From Collinsella sp. (GTDB lineage Bacteria > Actinomycetota > Coriobacteriia > Coriobacteriales > Coriobacteriaceae): a DNA stretch of 64,000 nucleotides. The DNA lies in assembly GCA_019419525.1 (NCBI GenBank), contig DXZU01000004.1, forward strand, positions 1-64,000. The letters run 5' to 3'. Of the stretch, positions 27,529 through 34,462 are shown piece by piece. Below the pieces are notes generated by a model that saw only the letters and a list, made by a program, of their open reading frames with translations, did not search any database and was not told the origin of the DNA. The translations under genes were made by a program, and so were the position numbers. The stretch's first letter is position 1. Each line of letters begins with the position of its first letter.

Positions 27529-27544
27529 CGTTTCATGTGAAACA
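27529..27544. promoter_or_regulatory. parS-like site near rlmN
   Basis: CGTTTCATGTGAAACA, two changes from the 16-bp parS palindrome TGTTTCACGTGAAACA. It is close to parB but separated from the perfect parS cluster by about 2.1 kb. Confidence 0.6.
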
Positions 27545-27548
27545 TCGA

Positions 27549-27587
27549 ACGGCCCCGGTTGCAGGATATGCAACCGGGGCCGTTTCA
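27549..27587 (+). terminator. Terminator of rlmN
   Basis: ACGGCCCCGGTTGC pairs with GCAACCGGGGCCGT around a 7-nt loop, followed by a T-rich stretch. Confidence 0.85.
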
Positions 27588-27638
27588 TTTATTGACCTCA
27601 ATTTTGGAGCAGCTGCTACCTTTCCCATTTTTTACGGA

Positions 27639-27684
27639 CAAAATAAGGGGCCCTTGTCTCATGAATCAGACAAGGGCCCCTTAA
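27639..27684 (-). terminator. Terminator of the parAB unit
   Basis: AAGGGGCCCTTGTCT pairs perfectly with AGACAAGGGCCCCTT. A T-rich tract follows on the minus strand. It ends the unit containing parA, parB and the small membrane gene. Confidence 0.8.
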
Positions 27685-27709
27685 AATATGCAGGGTAATT
27701 GTTAGGTAC

Positions 27710-27964
27710 CTAATAGCATACATTTTCCCATTGGTTGCTGACCCAACCCTGATTAATCTTGGGATTCTTCGTTACCTGAGCAGTACGCATTGCAACATCT
27801 TCTGTCATAACATCCATTTTCTTCTTGGATGTATCGATAATATCTTGCGCACTACGAAGCAAACGACCTCGAAGTTCATCGTCTGTCGCGATCTTATAGC
27901 CAGCAAAGGCACCAGCCGCGACAGTCGTCGCCAATGCAATCGCAGTTAAAATTCTATTCCTCAT
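27710..27964 (-). CDS. Small membrane protein after ParB (YtxH-like)
   Basis: 84 residues: one N-terminal hydrophobic helix (about 3-23) and an amphipathic charged tail, an arrangement like YtxH-type proteins. The ATG has GGAGG 5 nt upstream and lies inside the last codons of parB (11-nt overlap), so it is translationally coupled to parB. The second Met is chosen because that ribosome site decides the start. Function unknown. Confidence 0.75.
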   Translation of the reverse strand: MRNRILTAIALATTVAAGAFAGYKIATDDELRGRLLRSAQDIIDTSKKKMDVMTEDVAMRTAQVTKNPKINQGWVSNQWENVCY

Positions 27965-28859
27965 CTTGGCCTCCTTGATCAAACTGAATCATTTCACCAA
28001 GAATACGAGAGAGCTCTTCCTCGTCTTTAAACTCAATCTCAATCTTATTCTTTCCACGCGAGCTATTCACACGCACGTTGGTATTAAAAACCTGACGAAG
28101 CACGCGGGCTGCCTTTTTAAAAGACTGAGGGGTTGCAGGCCTCGGCGTCTTAGGTGTCTCTCCGGCAGAAAACAACGGAGCAAGATTTTCTGTCGCTCTT
28201 ACGGAAAGGCCCTCTGCAACAACCTTCTCTGCAAGTCGAATTCGAGCATCCTCATAGGGAACTGCAAGAATCGCACGTGCATGACCAGCAGTAAGTTTAC
28301 CCTCAAAAATCATCTGCTGAACTACTTCGGGGAGATCGAGAAGACGCAGTGAGTTTGTAATTGCAGAGCGTGACTTGCTTACTGCCTTCGACAATGCCTC
28401 CTGGGTCATACCGCTGGCATCGATGAGCTGTCGATAGCCCTTAGCCTCTTCGACGGGATTCAGATCTGAACGTTGAAGGTTTTCGATAAGAGCAAGAGCC
28501 AGCATCTCTTCATCATTTACCTCTTTAATGATGACTGGCAATTCTTCAAGGCCAGCAAGCTTTGACGCCTGGTAACGACGCTCACCAGCGATGATCTCAT
28601 AGCCGTTTCCATGCTTGCGAACCAAAAGCGGCTGCAAAACGCCATGTTCTTGGATTGACTCGCTCAACTCGCGAAGTTCAGTTTCGTTAAAGTGAATTCG
28701 CGGCTGATTAGGGTTGGGAACGATATCCTCAATAGGTAGTTTTGTTTCAGATGGAGCATTTGAAGCCGATGCAGCCGAACCGCCGGTCTCATACTCGGCC
28801 TCTGAAACCAAAGCATTCAGTCCACGTCCCAATCCGCCACGTTTCTTTACACTAGGCAC
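27954..28859 (-). CDS. parB: Chromosome partitioning protein ParB
   Basis: 301 residues. It binds parS and spreads along DNA as a CTP-dependent clamp. Present are the N-terminal box GRGLNALVSE, the NPNQPRIHF segment, the CTP-binding GERRYQAS (Gln where many ParBs have Arg), the helix-turn-helix around MTQEALSKAVSKSRSAITNSLR, and a C-terminal dimerisation region. The GTG start overlaps the end of parA by 8 nt with GAGGTG upstream. Three perfect parS sites lie just beyond parA. Confidence 0.95.
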   Translation of the reverse strand: MPSVKKRGGLGRGLNALVSEAEYETGGSAASASNAPSETKLPIEDIVPNPNQPRIHFNETELRELSESIQEHGVLQPLLVRKHGNGYEIIAGERRYQASKLAGLEELPVIIKEVNDEEMLALALIENLQRSDLNPVEEAKGYRQLIDASGMTQEALSKAVSKSRSAITNSLRLLDLPEVVQQMIFEGKLTAGHARAILAVPYEDARIRLAEKVVAEGLSVRATENLAPLFSAGETPKTPRPATPQSFKKAARVLRQVFNTNVRVNSSRGKNKIEIEFKDEEELSRILGEMIQFDQGGQDEE

Positions 28860-29652
28860 GCTTGATCACCTCTTTTGCAAGGTTCATATATGCTTTTGCA
28901 CCCTTATTTTGAGGTGCATAGGTAATTACCGGTTCTCCAAAAGACGGAGCTTCGGAGATTTTAACCGTACGGGGGATTAGCGTCTTAAACGCCTTATCAC
29001 CAAAGTACGATTGAACCTCCTCAACAACCTGATTCGATAGTGAAGTACGCGAGTCATACATGGTCATAAGCACACCATAGGTGTCTAAGCCCTTGTTCAG
29101 CCTTGATTTGACCATCTTCATTGACTCAAGCAGCTTCGTAACGCCCTCGAGTGCGTAATATTCGCACTGGATCGGAATCAAAACGCTGTCTGCTGCGGTC
29201 AAAGCGTTGATAGTAAGCAGGCCGAGCGAAGGAGGACAGTCAATGAAAATAAAATCGAACTCGTCCTGAATCGGCTCAAGCAAATCTTTGAGGCGGGTTT
29301 CACGTGCAATTGCGCTTACGAGCTCAATTTCGGCGCCTGCAAGCTGAATTGTAGCTGGAATTACGAATACCTTTTTGCAATTTGTATCAAGAACAAGTGA
29401 TTCTGCCGGCACATCATTCAACAATGCATCATAGATGCAGTGATCAAGGTCTTCTTTTTCAATTCCGAATCCACTGGTGCTGTTTCCCTGCGGATCAAAA
29501 TCGACAATCAGTGTCTTACGACCCTGCTCACCCAGTGCTGCTGCAAGGTTTACAGCCGTCGTTGACTTACCGACGCCGCCTTTTTGATTGATGATTGCAA
29601 TGATACGCGTGTCTTTTGCGCTCTTTGAACGCTTAACGTCGCGAAATCCCAC
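28852..29652 (-). CDS. parA: Chromosome partitioning ATPase ParA (Soj-like)
   Basis: 266 residues. A deviant Walker ATPase that moves ParB-parS complexes and, in some bacteria, controls DnaA. The P-loop KGGVGKST lies at 24-31, followed by DFDPQGNST and FIDCPPSLGLLT. The short N-terminus without a helix-turn-helix marks the chromosomal Soj type. The GTG start has AGGAGG 4 nt upstream. The gene is AT-richer than neighbours outside the par block. Confidence 0.96.
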   Translation of the reverse strand: MGFRDVKRSKSAKDTRIIAIINQKGGVGKSTTAVNLAAALGEQGRKTLIVDFDPQGNSTSGFGIEKEDLDHCIYDALLNDVPAESLVLDTNCKKVFVIPATIQLAGAEIELVSAIARETRLKDLLEPIQDEFDFIFIDCPPSLGLLTINALTAADSVLIPIQCEYYALEGVTKLLESMKMVKSRLNKGLDTYGVLMTMYDSRTSLSNQVVEEVQSYFGDKAFKTLIPRTVKISEAPSFGEPVITYAPQNKGAKAYMNLAKEVIKRA

Positions 29653-29691
29653 GGTCCCTCCTGGTGTGTATTAAAGCTGTCAAACGGAGGA

Positions 29692-29707
29692 TGTTTCACG
29701 TGAAACA
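29692..29707. promoter_or_regulatory. parS site 1
   Basis: TGTTTCACGTGAAACA, a perfect match to the bacterial parS consensus. First of three in the parA-rsmG gap. Confidence 0.92.
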
Positions 29708-29730
29708 TTCCGAATCGATATCAACCGCCA

Positions 29731-29746
29731 TGTTTCACGTGAAACA
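29731..29746. promoter_or_regulatory. parS site 2
   Basis: TGTTTCACGTGAAACA, perfect match, starting exactly 39 bp after site 1. Confidence 0.92.
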
Positions 29747-29769
29747 CTGCAAGTTGTTAGTATCCATTA

Positions 29770-29785
29770 TGTTTCACGTGAAACA
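29770..29785. promoter_or_regulatory. parS site 3
   Basis: TGTTTCACGTGAAACA, perfect match, again 39 bp on, ending at the last base before the rsmG stop codon. Confidence 0.92.
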
Positions 29786-29786
29786 T

Positions 29787-30524
29787 CTAGGCAAGCGGAT
29801 TCTTCTTTGCCACGCCATTTGCACGAGGCAATGAAACGGATGCTGGATGACTCTTCTTAAGAACAATGAACTCCCTGTGACCCAAGCCTTCAGGCAAATC
29901 AATTGTGTCATTCAGAAGCAAAGTGAAGCCGCAAATCTTAGCTGCTGACATGCCGGAAGCAAGCTCCTCATCCGAAGGATTGCCCTTGGTTACAACAAAT
30001 AGCCCTCCATCCTTCAGATACGGAGCCGCATACTCAACAAGAATCGGTAGAGGGGCCAGTGCGCGGGCGGTTACAACAGAGAACTGCTTCTTATGGCTCC
30101 GAGCATATTCTTCAAGACGATCATGAACCGCATGGGCATGTTTCAATCCAAGAGCATGGACAAAGGAATTTACCGCATCAACCTTCTTGCCAACAGAGTC
30201 AATATAAGTAGCTTTACGATGCGTGGTTATTGTTAATGGAATACCAGGGAAGCCCGCACCTGTTCCCATATCGAGCAAAGCTCCCTCAGGAGCCTTGTTG
30301 ATATAGGGGAGCAAAACAAGTGAGTCGAGGATATGAAGTACTGCAGCATCTTCTACGTTAAGAATACGGGTGAGATTGGTTGTCTTATTTGTTTCTAGAA
30401 CCAAATCCAAATGCTGAATACATTTCCTCAGCTCAACATCAGTTACGCTCAAGGAATACTCTTTGCAATAGAAAGCTAGACGACTCAACATCTCGTCAGC
30501 TTGCTGATCAGTAAGTACTAACAA
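29787..30524 (-). CDS. rsmG: 16S rRNA (G527-N7)-methyltransferase RsmG
   Basis: 245 residues. It methylates N7 of G527 in 16S rRNA; loss gives low-level streptomycin resistance in other bacteria. The SAM-binding motif DMGTGAGFPGIPL, the VGKKVDAVNSF segment and VTARALAPL are present. I chose the TTG at 30524 because GGAG lies 6 nt upstream; the longer frame from 30572 begins inside the T-run of the jag terminator. It sits in the usual place upstream of parA. Confidence 0.92.
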   Translation of the reverse strand: MLVLTDQQADEMLSRLAFYCKEYSLSVTDVELRKCIQHLDLVLETNKTTNLTRILNVEDAAVLHILDSLVLLPYINKAPEGALLDMGTGAGFPGIPLTITTHRKATYIDSVGKKVDAVNSFVHALGLKHAHAVHDRLEEYARSHKKQFSVVTARALAPLPILVEYAAPYLKDGGLFVVTKGNPSDEELASGMSAAKICGFTLLLNDTIDLPEGLGHREFIVLKKSHPASVSLPRANGVAKKNPLA

Positions 30525-30570
30525 CGAAAGCTCCTTTCTGACAAAAATCAGCGTATCGAGAACTTTTGAC

Positions 30571-30602
30571 AAAAAAAGGGGACGTGGAAACCACGTCCCC
30601 TT
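30571..30602 (-). terminator. Terminator after jag
   Basis: On the minus strand GGGGACGTGG pairs perfectly with CCACGTCCCC around TTT, followed by TTTTTTT. It ends the rpmH-rnpA-yidD-yidC-jag unit. Confidence 0.9.
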
Positions 30603-30620
30603 AGCATAAACTCGAGTAGA

Positions 30621-31190
30621 TTATCGAGCAACAATCACCACATGGCGATCAGGGTCAGAACCCTCAGAATGAGTATCGACGGCATCATTGCCACGAAGTG
30701 CAATGTGAACCAGTCGACGCTCGTAGGCATTCATGGGCGGAAGCGAAACACTCTTATGAGTGCGAATGGCACGCTCGGCAGCAGACTGAGCCATGGAGGC
30801 AACCTTGTCCTGACGGCGGCTCTTGTATCCCTCGACGTCCACTACAACCGGATACCTAAAGCCAAGTTTGCGGCTCACCAGCAAAGAGAACATAACCTGA
30901 AGGGCATCAAGGGTGCGACCATGACGGCCAATGAGAACAGCAAGGTCGGGAGCCGTTACATCCAAAATCAGCTCACCTTCGTCGCCCTCATACTCATCGA
31001 TAGGAGAGTTGGCGGCATCGAAGTGCGAAAGGATGGAACGCAGGATGGAAATAGCAACATCGGCAATGGTGTCGAGCTCCTCATCGGTCAGCTCTTCACC
31101 AGCCTTGTAGCGCTGTGCAATCTCGGGATAATCGCCCGCGACCTGCGGGGCAACCTCCTCAAGCATATCCTCGATGATCTCTTCAGACAT
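30621..31190 (-). CDS. jag: Jag/KhpB-type RNA-binding protein (KH-R3H)
   Basis: 189 residues. An acidic N-terminal half is followed by a KH domain with the GxxG loop IGRHGRT (about 94-100) and an R3H domain (about 130-188) with the R-x3-H-type segment RRLVHIAL. It lacks the basic Jag-N domain found in Firmicutes forms. Relatives bind RNA and influence cell elongation. The ATG has GGAG 6 nt upstream. It follows yidC as in most Gram-positive origins. Confidence 0.92.
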   Translation of the reverse strand: MSEEIIEDMLEEVAPQVAGDYPEIAQRYKAGEELTDEELDTIADVAISILRSILSHFDAANSPIDEYEGDEGELILDVTAPDLAVLIGRHGRTLDALQVMFSLLVSRKLGFRYPVVVDVEGYKSRRQDKVASMAQSAAERAIRTHKSVSLPPMNAYERRLVHIALRGNDAVDTHSEGSDPDRHVVIVAR

Positions 31191-31234
31191 AACGTACTCC
31201 AAAAGTTAGGTACCTAAATAAGATTGATATCCCA

Positions 31235-32005
31235 CTACTTCTTCTTGTGCGGGCGCGGCTTCTTCTCGCGACGAGTGACCTCAACCTGCAGCGGAGCGTT
31301 CTTAAGACGCTCCTCCTCATCGGCCTTCGCCTTGTCGATGACCTTCTGCGTCACAAAAATCTGCTGGATAACCTGCCAAGCAGACGAGACGTCGTAGTAC
31401 AGCAGAACACCAACGGGAAGGCTCCAGCCCATCCAAAGCATCATGACCGTCATGACAACGGCCATCATACGCATGCTCTGAGCCTGCTGGCCGGTCTGGT
31501 TGCGCGACATATAGAGCTGCGGAATCAGGGTCAGGACGGCAAACAGGATCAGGCAAACCAGCGCAGGCAGTGCAACCATAAAGCCATCGGCAAAGGAAGC
31601 GCTCGGCGTGGTGGTCAGGTCGGGCAGGATGTTGAAGAACGAGAACGTGCCGTTGTTAAAGTACTGCGGCAGGTTGCGCAGCAATGTAAACAGGGCGAAC
31701 AGGATAGGCATCTGAATCAGCAGCGGCAGACAGCCAGCCATGGGGTTGAACTTGTTCTCGCTGTAGAACTTCTGCATCTCCTCGGCCTGACGCTGGGGAT
31801 CGTCGGCATAGCGCTCCTGGATCTCGAGCATCTTGGGCTGCAGCACCTGCATGCGAGCCGTCGACTTGGTCGACTTGAGCATAAGCGGCGTCAGCAGCAG
31901 ACGGATGATGACCACCAGGATGATGATGGACAGGCCCCAGTCGACCGCAAAGGTCTGGATGAGCTTGAGCAGCTCGAAAAGGATGTTAACGATCCAATCC
32001 CACAT
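31235..32005 (-). CDS. yidC: Membrane protein insertase YidC
   Basis: 256 residues. It inserts and folds membrane proteins with or without SecYEG. Five hydrophobic segments are present, with the family signature region LKSTKSTARMQVLQPKM (about 43-59), the NPMAGCLPLLIQMPILFAL stretch (about 91-109) and a basic C-terminal tail that can contact ribosomes. No lipobox is present. The ATG has GGAGG 8 nt upstream. Confidence 0.95.
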   Translation of the reverse strand: MWDWIVNILFELLKLIQTFAVDWGLSIIILVVIIRLLLTPLMLKSTKSTARMQVLQPKMLEIQERYADDPQRQAEEMQKFYSENKFNPMAGCLPLLIQMPILFALFTLLRNLPQYFNNGTFSFFNILPDLTTTPSASFADGFMVALPALVCLILFAVLTLIPQLYMSRNQTGQQAQSMRMMAVVMTVMMLWMGWSLPVGVLLYYDVSSAWQVIQQIFVTQKVIDKAKADEEERLKNAPLQVEVTRREKKPRPHKKK

Positions 32006-32034
32006 GTAAGTTTTCCTCCGATAGCGAGTGCCCG

Positions 32035-32259
32035 CTAGGGCACAGGGTCATAACCGCCGACGTGCAGGGGATTGCAGCGAGCGATGCGCCTCACGGCAAG
32101 CCAGCAGCCTCTCAAAACACCGTGCTTCTCAATCGCCTGGATGGCGTATTGCGAGCACGTTGGGTAATAAATGCAGGCGTCAGGCAATAAGGGCGAAATA
32201 ACCTGTTGATATATGCGAATAGGAGCGATGGCAACACGTCGCAAAACGTGATTGCTCAT
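32035..32259 (-). CDS. yidD: Membrane insertion efficiency factor YidD
   Basis: 74 residues with the family pattern IRIYQQVISPLLPDACIYYP, CSQYAIQAIEKHG and the C-terminal RIARCNPLHVGGYDPVP. It overlaps rnpA by 4 nt (ATGA). It is thought to aid YidC-dependent insertion. Confidence 0.95.
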   Translation of the reverse strand: MSNHVLRRVAIAPIRIYQQVISPLLPDACIYYPTCSQYAIQAIEKHGVLRGCWLAVRRIARCNPLHVGGYDPVP

Positions 32260-32594
32260 CGCTCCTCCCCGGCAACGCCGGCGCGCTTCATAAGCGAACG
32301 CAACGCCTTGTCCATCTCCTGCGGCGAGGAAACCCTCGTCTTGGGAGTTGCAAACAAGATGATGTCATAACCCGCAACGGGAAATCCGCAGCTGCGGGCG
32401 GCCTCGCGCATCACACGCTTAGATCGGTTGCGCACGACGGCACAACCGAGTCGCTTAGCACCAACGAAGGCGACCCTTCCGGAGTCGCCTTCGCCAACCG
32501 ATTCACATATGGTCATTCGAATCAGAGGGTGATTGAAACGACGCCCCTGACTGAACACATGCTCGAAATCTTGCCGAGACTTAATAGTCTTCAT
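32256..32594 (-). CDS. rnpA: Ribonuclease P protein component
   Basis: 112 residues. The protein subunit of RNase P, which trims tRNA 5' leaders. The signature RNRSKRVMREAAR (about 55-67) and the N-terminal DFEHVFSQGRRF are present. It lies between rpmH and yidD, overlapping the latter. The ribosome site is weak, suggesting translation is influenced by rpmH. Confidence 0.95.
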   Translation of the reverse strand: MKTIKSRQDFEHVFSQGRRFNHPLIRMTICESVGEGDSGRVAFVGAKRLGCAVVRNRSKRVMREAARSCGFPVAGYDIILFATPKTRVSSPQEMDKALRSLMKRAGVAGEER

Positions 32595-32614
32595 GCGAGA
32601 TGTGTGTATCGCTG

Positions 32615-32749
32615 CTAGACAGTGAGACGCTTGCGGCCCTTGGCGCGACGACGGGCGAGCACGGCACGACCACCCTTAGTGGCCATACGGGCACGGAAGC
32701 CATGGGTCTTGGCACGCTTACGCTTATTAGGCTGATACGTACGCTTCAT
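32615..32749 (-). CDS. rpmH: 50S ribosomal protein L34
   Basis: 44 residues beginning MKRTYQPNKRKR and rich in Arg/Lys, as in all L34 proteins. The ATG has AGGAGG upstream. Earlier in-frame ATGs up to 32809 lack family similarity. It is the first gene of the leftward operon, driven by a near-consensus promoter at 32822-32851. Confidence 0.97.
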   Translation of the reverse strand: MKRTYQPNKRKRAKTHGFRARMATKGGRAVLARRRAKGRKRLTV

Positions 32750-32821
32750 CTTAAGTTCCTCCTGCTGCATTTCGAGTGTCCGCGGGGACGCGGACGCAGA
32801 TATAGACACGTGAGCTTGAAG

Positions 32822-32851
32822 ATTGTAGGGAAATCAATGTTCAAATGTCAA
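32822..32851 (-). promoter_or_regulatory. Promoter of the rpmH operon
   Basis: On the minus strand TTGACA, an 18-nt spacer, then TACAAT, about 70 nt before the rpmH start codon. A near-perfect housekeeping promoter. Confidence 0.85.
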
Positions 32852-32939
32852 GAAATCAAAGGTAAAAGGTTGCGCAGTTCACACGGTTCCCCCATAAGCA
32901 CAACCGAAATTTGCGCCTCATGGCAACCTTTCACGATAT

Positions 32940-33070
32940 TTCATCGAGTTTTCAACAGGTCATGTTGGCAATGTTGAGAACTTTTCACCCGTTTTCCAAA
33001 GTTTTCAACAAGTTTTGAAAAGTTGTCGAAAGATGAGAAACGTTGCACGGTGAGCTACTATTTGTTCGAA
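32940..33070. other. Candidate oriC part 1: DnaA-box-like cluster
   Basis: Between rpmH and the GHKL gene there are TTTTCAACA at 32949-32957 and 33002-33010 and TTCTCAACA on the minus strand at 32972-32980. These differ from the classical box TTATCCACA at two or three positions. GAAA/TTTT-rich repeats surround them. No classical TTATCCACA is seen. Confidence 0.5.
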
Positions 33071-33094
33071 ACCTTTTGAAAGATTGCGAGCGGC

Positions 33095-34447
33095 ATGTCT
33101 GACGACTTTTACACCATGGTCGATTCCGGAAACCCGGCACCCGACAACGAGCACATCACCGGCGTGCGCGAAGAGCGTGCGGAAGGCGAGCAGACGACCA
33201 CGCAGGCGCCAAAAGCCATGTACGCCGCGCGCATCGCCGTCTATGACGACATGCTGTCGACACCGCGGGTGATCGTCATTGATCCGCAAGATGTCCGCAC
33301 GTATTTGGAAGAGACGACCAACACCGTCTACCAGTGCATGAAAGAACAAGGTGGCCATATCTCGCTCATGGTCATCCGCGAGATTGTCGAAAACTTTATC
33401 CACGCACACTTTGCCGAGCCCATCATCTCGATTCTGGACGGCGGAGACACCATCCGCTTTGCTGACCAAGGACCCGGCATCGACGACAAGGAACGTGCTT
33501 TCGACTTTGGCGTTACCAGCGCAAACAGCAAGATGAAGCGCTATATCCGTGGAACCGGAGCAGGGTTTCCCATGGTGCAGGAGTATTTGGAAAACGCCGG
33601 CGGTGCCGTATCCATCGAGGACAACATGGGCAACGGCACCGTGGTTACGGTAAGCCTGAACCCTAAACGCGTGCAGGAAATCGAGCGTGCCGGCGGACGC
33701 GGCGCTGCCGTGCGGCCCGAGACGGAGCAGCCCACATATCCCCTGCCGGGAGCTTTTGCGCAGCAGCCCGTGGCAACGCAGCAGATGCAGCCCCCCGTGG
33801 GACAGATGCAGCAGCCCGGAATGCTTCCCACACAAGAACCCCAGGCGGCATCTATGTCGATGCCGCCAAACATGCCAGAGGCCATGCCGCTGGCTGATCA
33901 GGATGCAGCAGCAATGCGGCAGGCGACGGGGGCGCCGGGTGGCCAGCAAATGGGCTATCAGCCGTACCAACAGGGATATCCATATCAGCAGATGCCGCCA
34001 CTGGGGTATGGCCAGCAGTTCCCGCAGCAGTACCAGCAGGGATATCAGCAGCCGTACCAGCAGATGCCGCAGCAGCAGTACAACCCCTGGGCCCAGCAGA
34101 CGCCTCCGCAGCCTTACCAACAGTGGCCTCAAAGTTTTCAACAGCAAATGCCGCCGACGCAGAGTTCTCAACAACCAGCAGCTCAAATGATGTATCCTAA
34201 TGCAGTAAATCAGTATGCACAGCCACAACCGGACGTGTTCGTAAGCGATCGCGGTAACGCCGCGCTGGGCTATCTGGCGCAAAATCAAGCGTGCGGCGCA
34301 ACCGATCTTGCGAGGGCGTTTGGAAACTCGGCCCCCACTTGGTCACGCACGCTCAATGACTTGGCGCAGGCCGGCTTGGTCATCAAGCATGGCCAGAAAT
34401 ACCATCTGACCGAACTCGGCGCCGCTCGCGTGCGAGCTCAGAGCTAA
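33095..34447 (+). CDS. GHKL ATPase with Pro/Gln linker and winged helix
   Basis: 450 residues. A GHKL ATP-binding domain (about 85-190) has an N-box with Glu99/Asn100, G1 DQGPG (124-128) and G2 GTGAGF (153-158), closest in style to histidine-kinase or SpoIIAB-type domains but with no histidine phospho-acceptor domain. A low-complexity Pro/Gln/Tyr/Met stretch follows (about 210-375), then a C-terminal winged helix (about 385-450) with DLARAFGNSAPTWSRTL. It sits between DnaA-box-like motifs and dnaA, 15 nt before the dnaA start, so it is co-transcribed with dnaA. I know no named function; an ATP-dependent DNA-binding regulator at the origin is an inference. Confidence 0.8.
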   Translation: MSDDFYTMVDSGNPAPDNEHITGVREERAEGEQTTTQAPKAMYAARIAVYDDMLSTPRVIVIDPQDVRTYLEETTNTVYQCMKEQGGHISLMVIREIVENFIHAHFAEPIISILDGGDTIRFADQGPGIDDKERAFDFGVTSANSKMKRYIRGTGAGFPMVQEYLENAGGAVSIEDNMGNGTVVTVSLNPKRVQEIERAGGRGAAVRPETEQPTYPLPGAFAQQPVATQQMQPPVGQMQQPGMLPTQEPQAASMSMPPNMPEAMPLADQDAAAMRQATGAPGGQQMGYQPYQQGYPYQQMPPLGYGQQFPQQYQQGYQQPYQQMPQQQYNPWAQQTPPQPYQQWPQSFQQQMPPTQSSQQPAAQMMYPNAVNQYAQPQPDVFVSDRGNAALGYLAQNQACGATDLARAFGNSAPTWSRTLNDLAQAGLVIKHGQKYHLTELGAARVRAQS

Positions 34448-34462
34448 AGAACGGGAGAGACA

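Noticed and set aside
33005..34288. A 427-codon minus-strand open frame
   Set aside because: Antisense to the Pro/Gln-rich GHKL gene; its Leu/Arg richness mirrors CAG/CCG codons of that gene.
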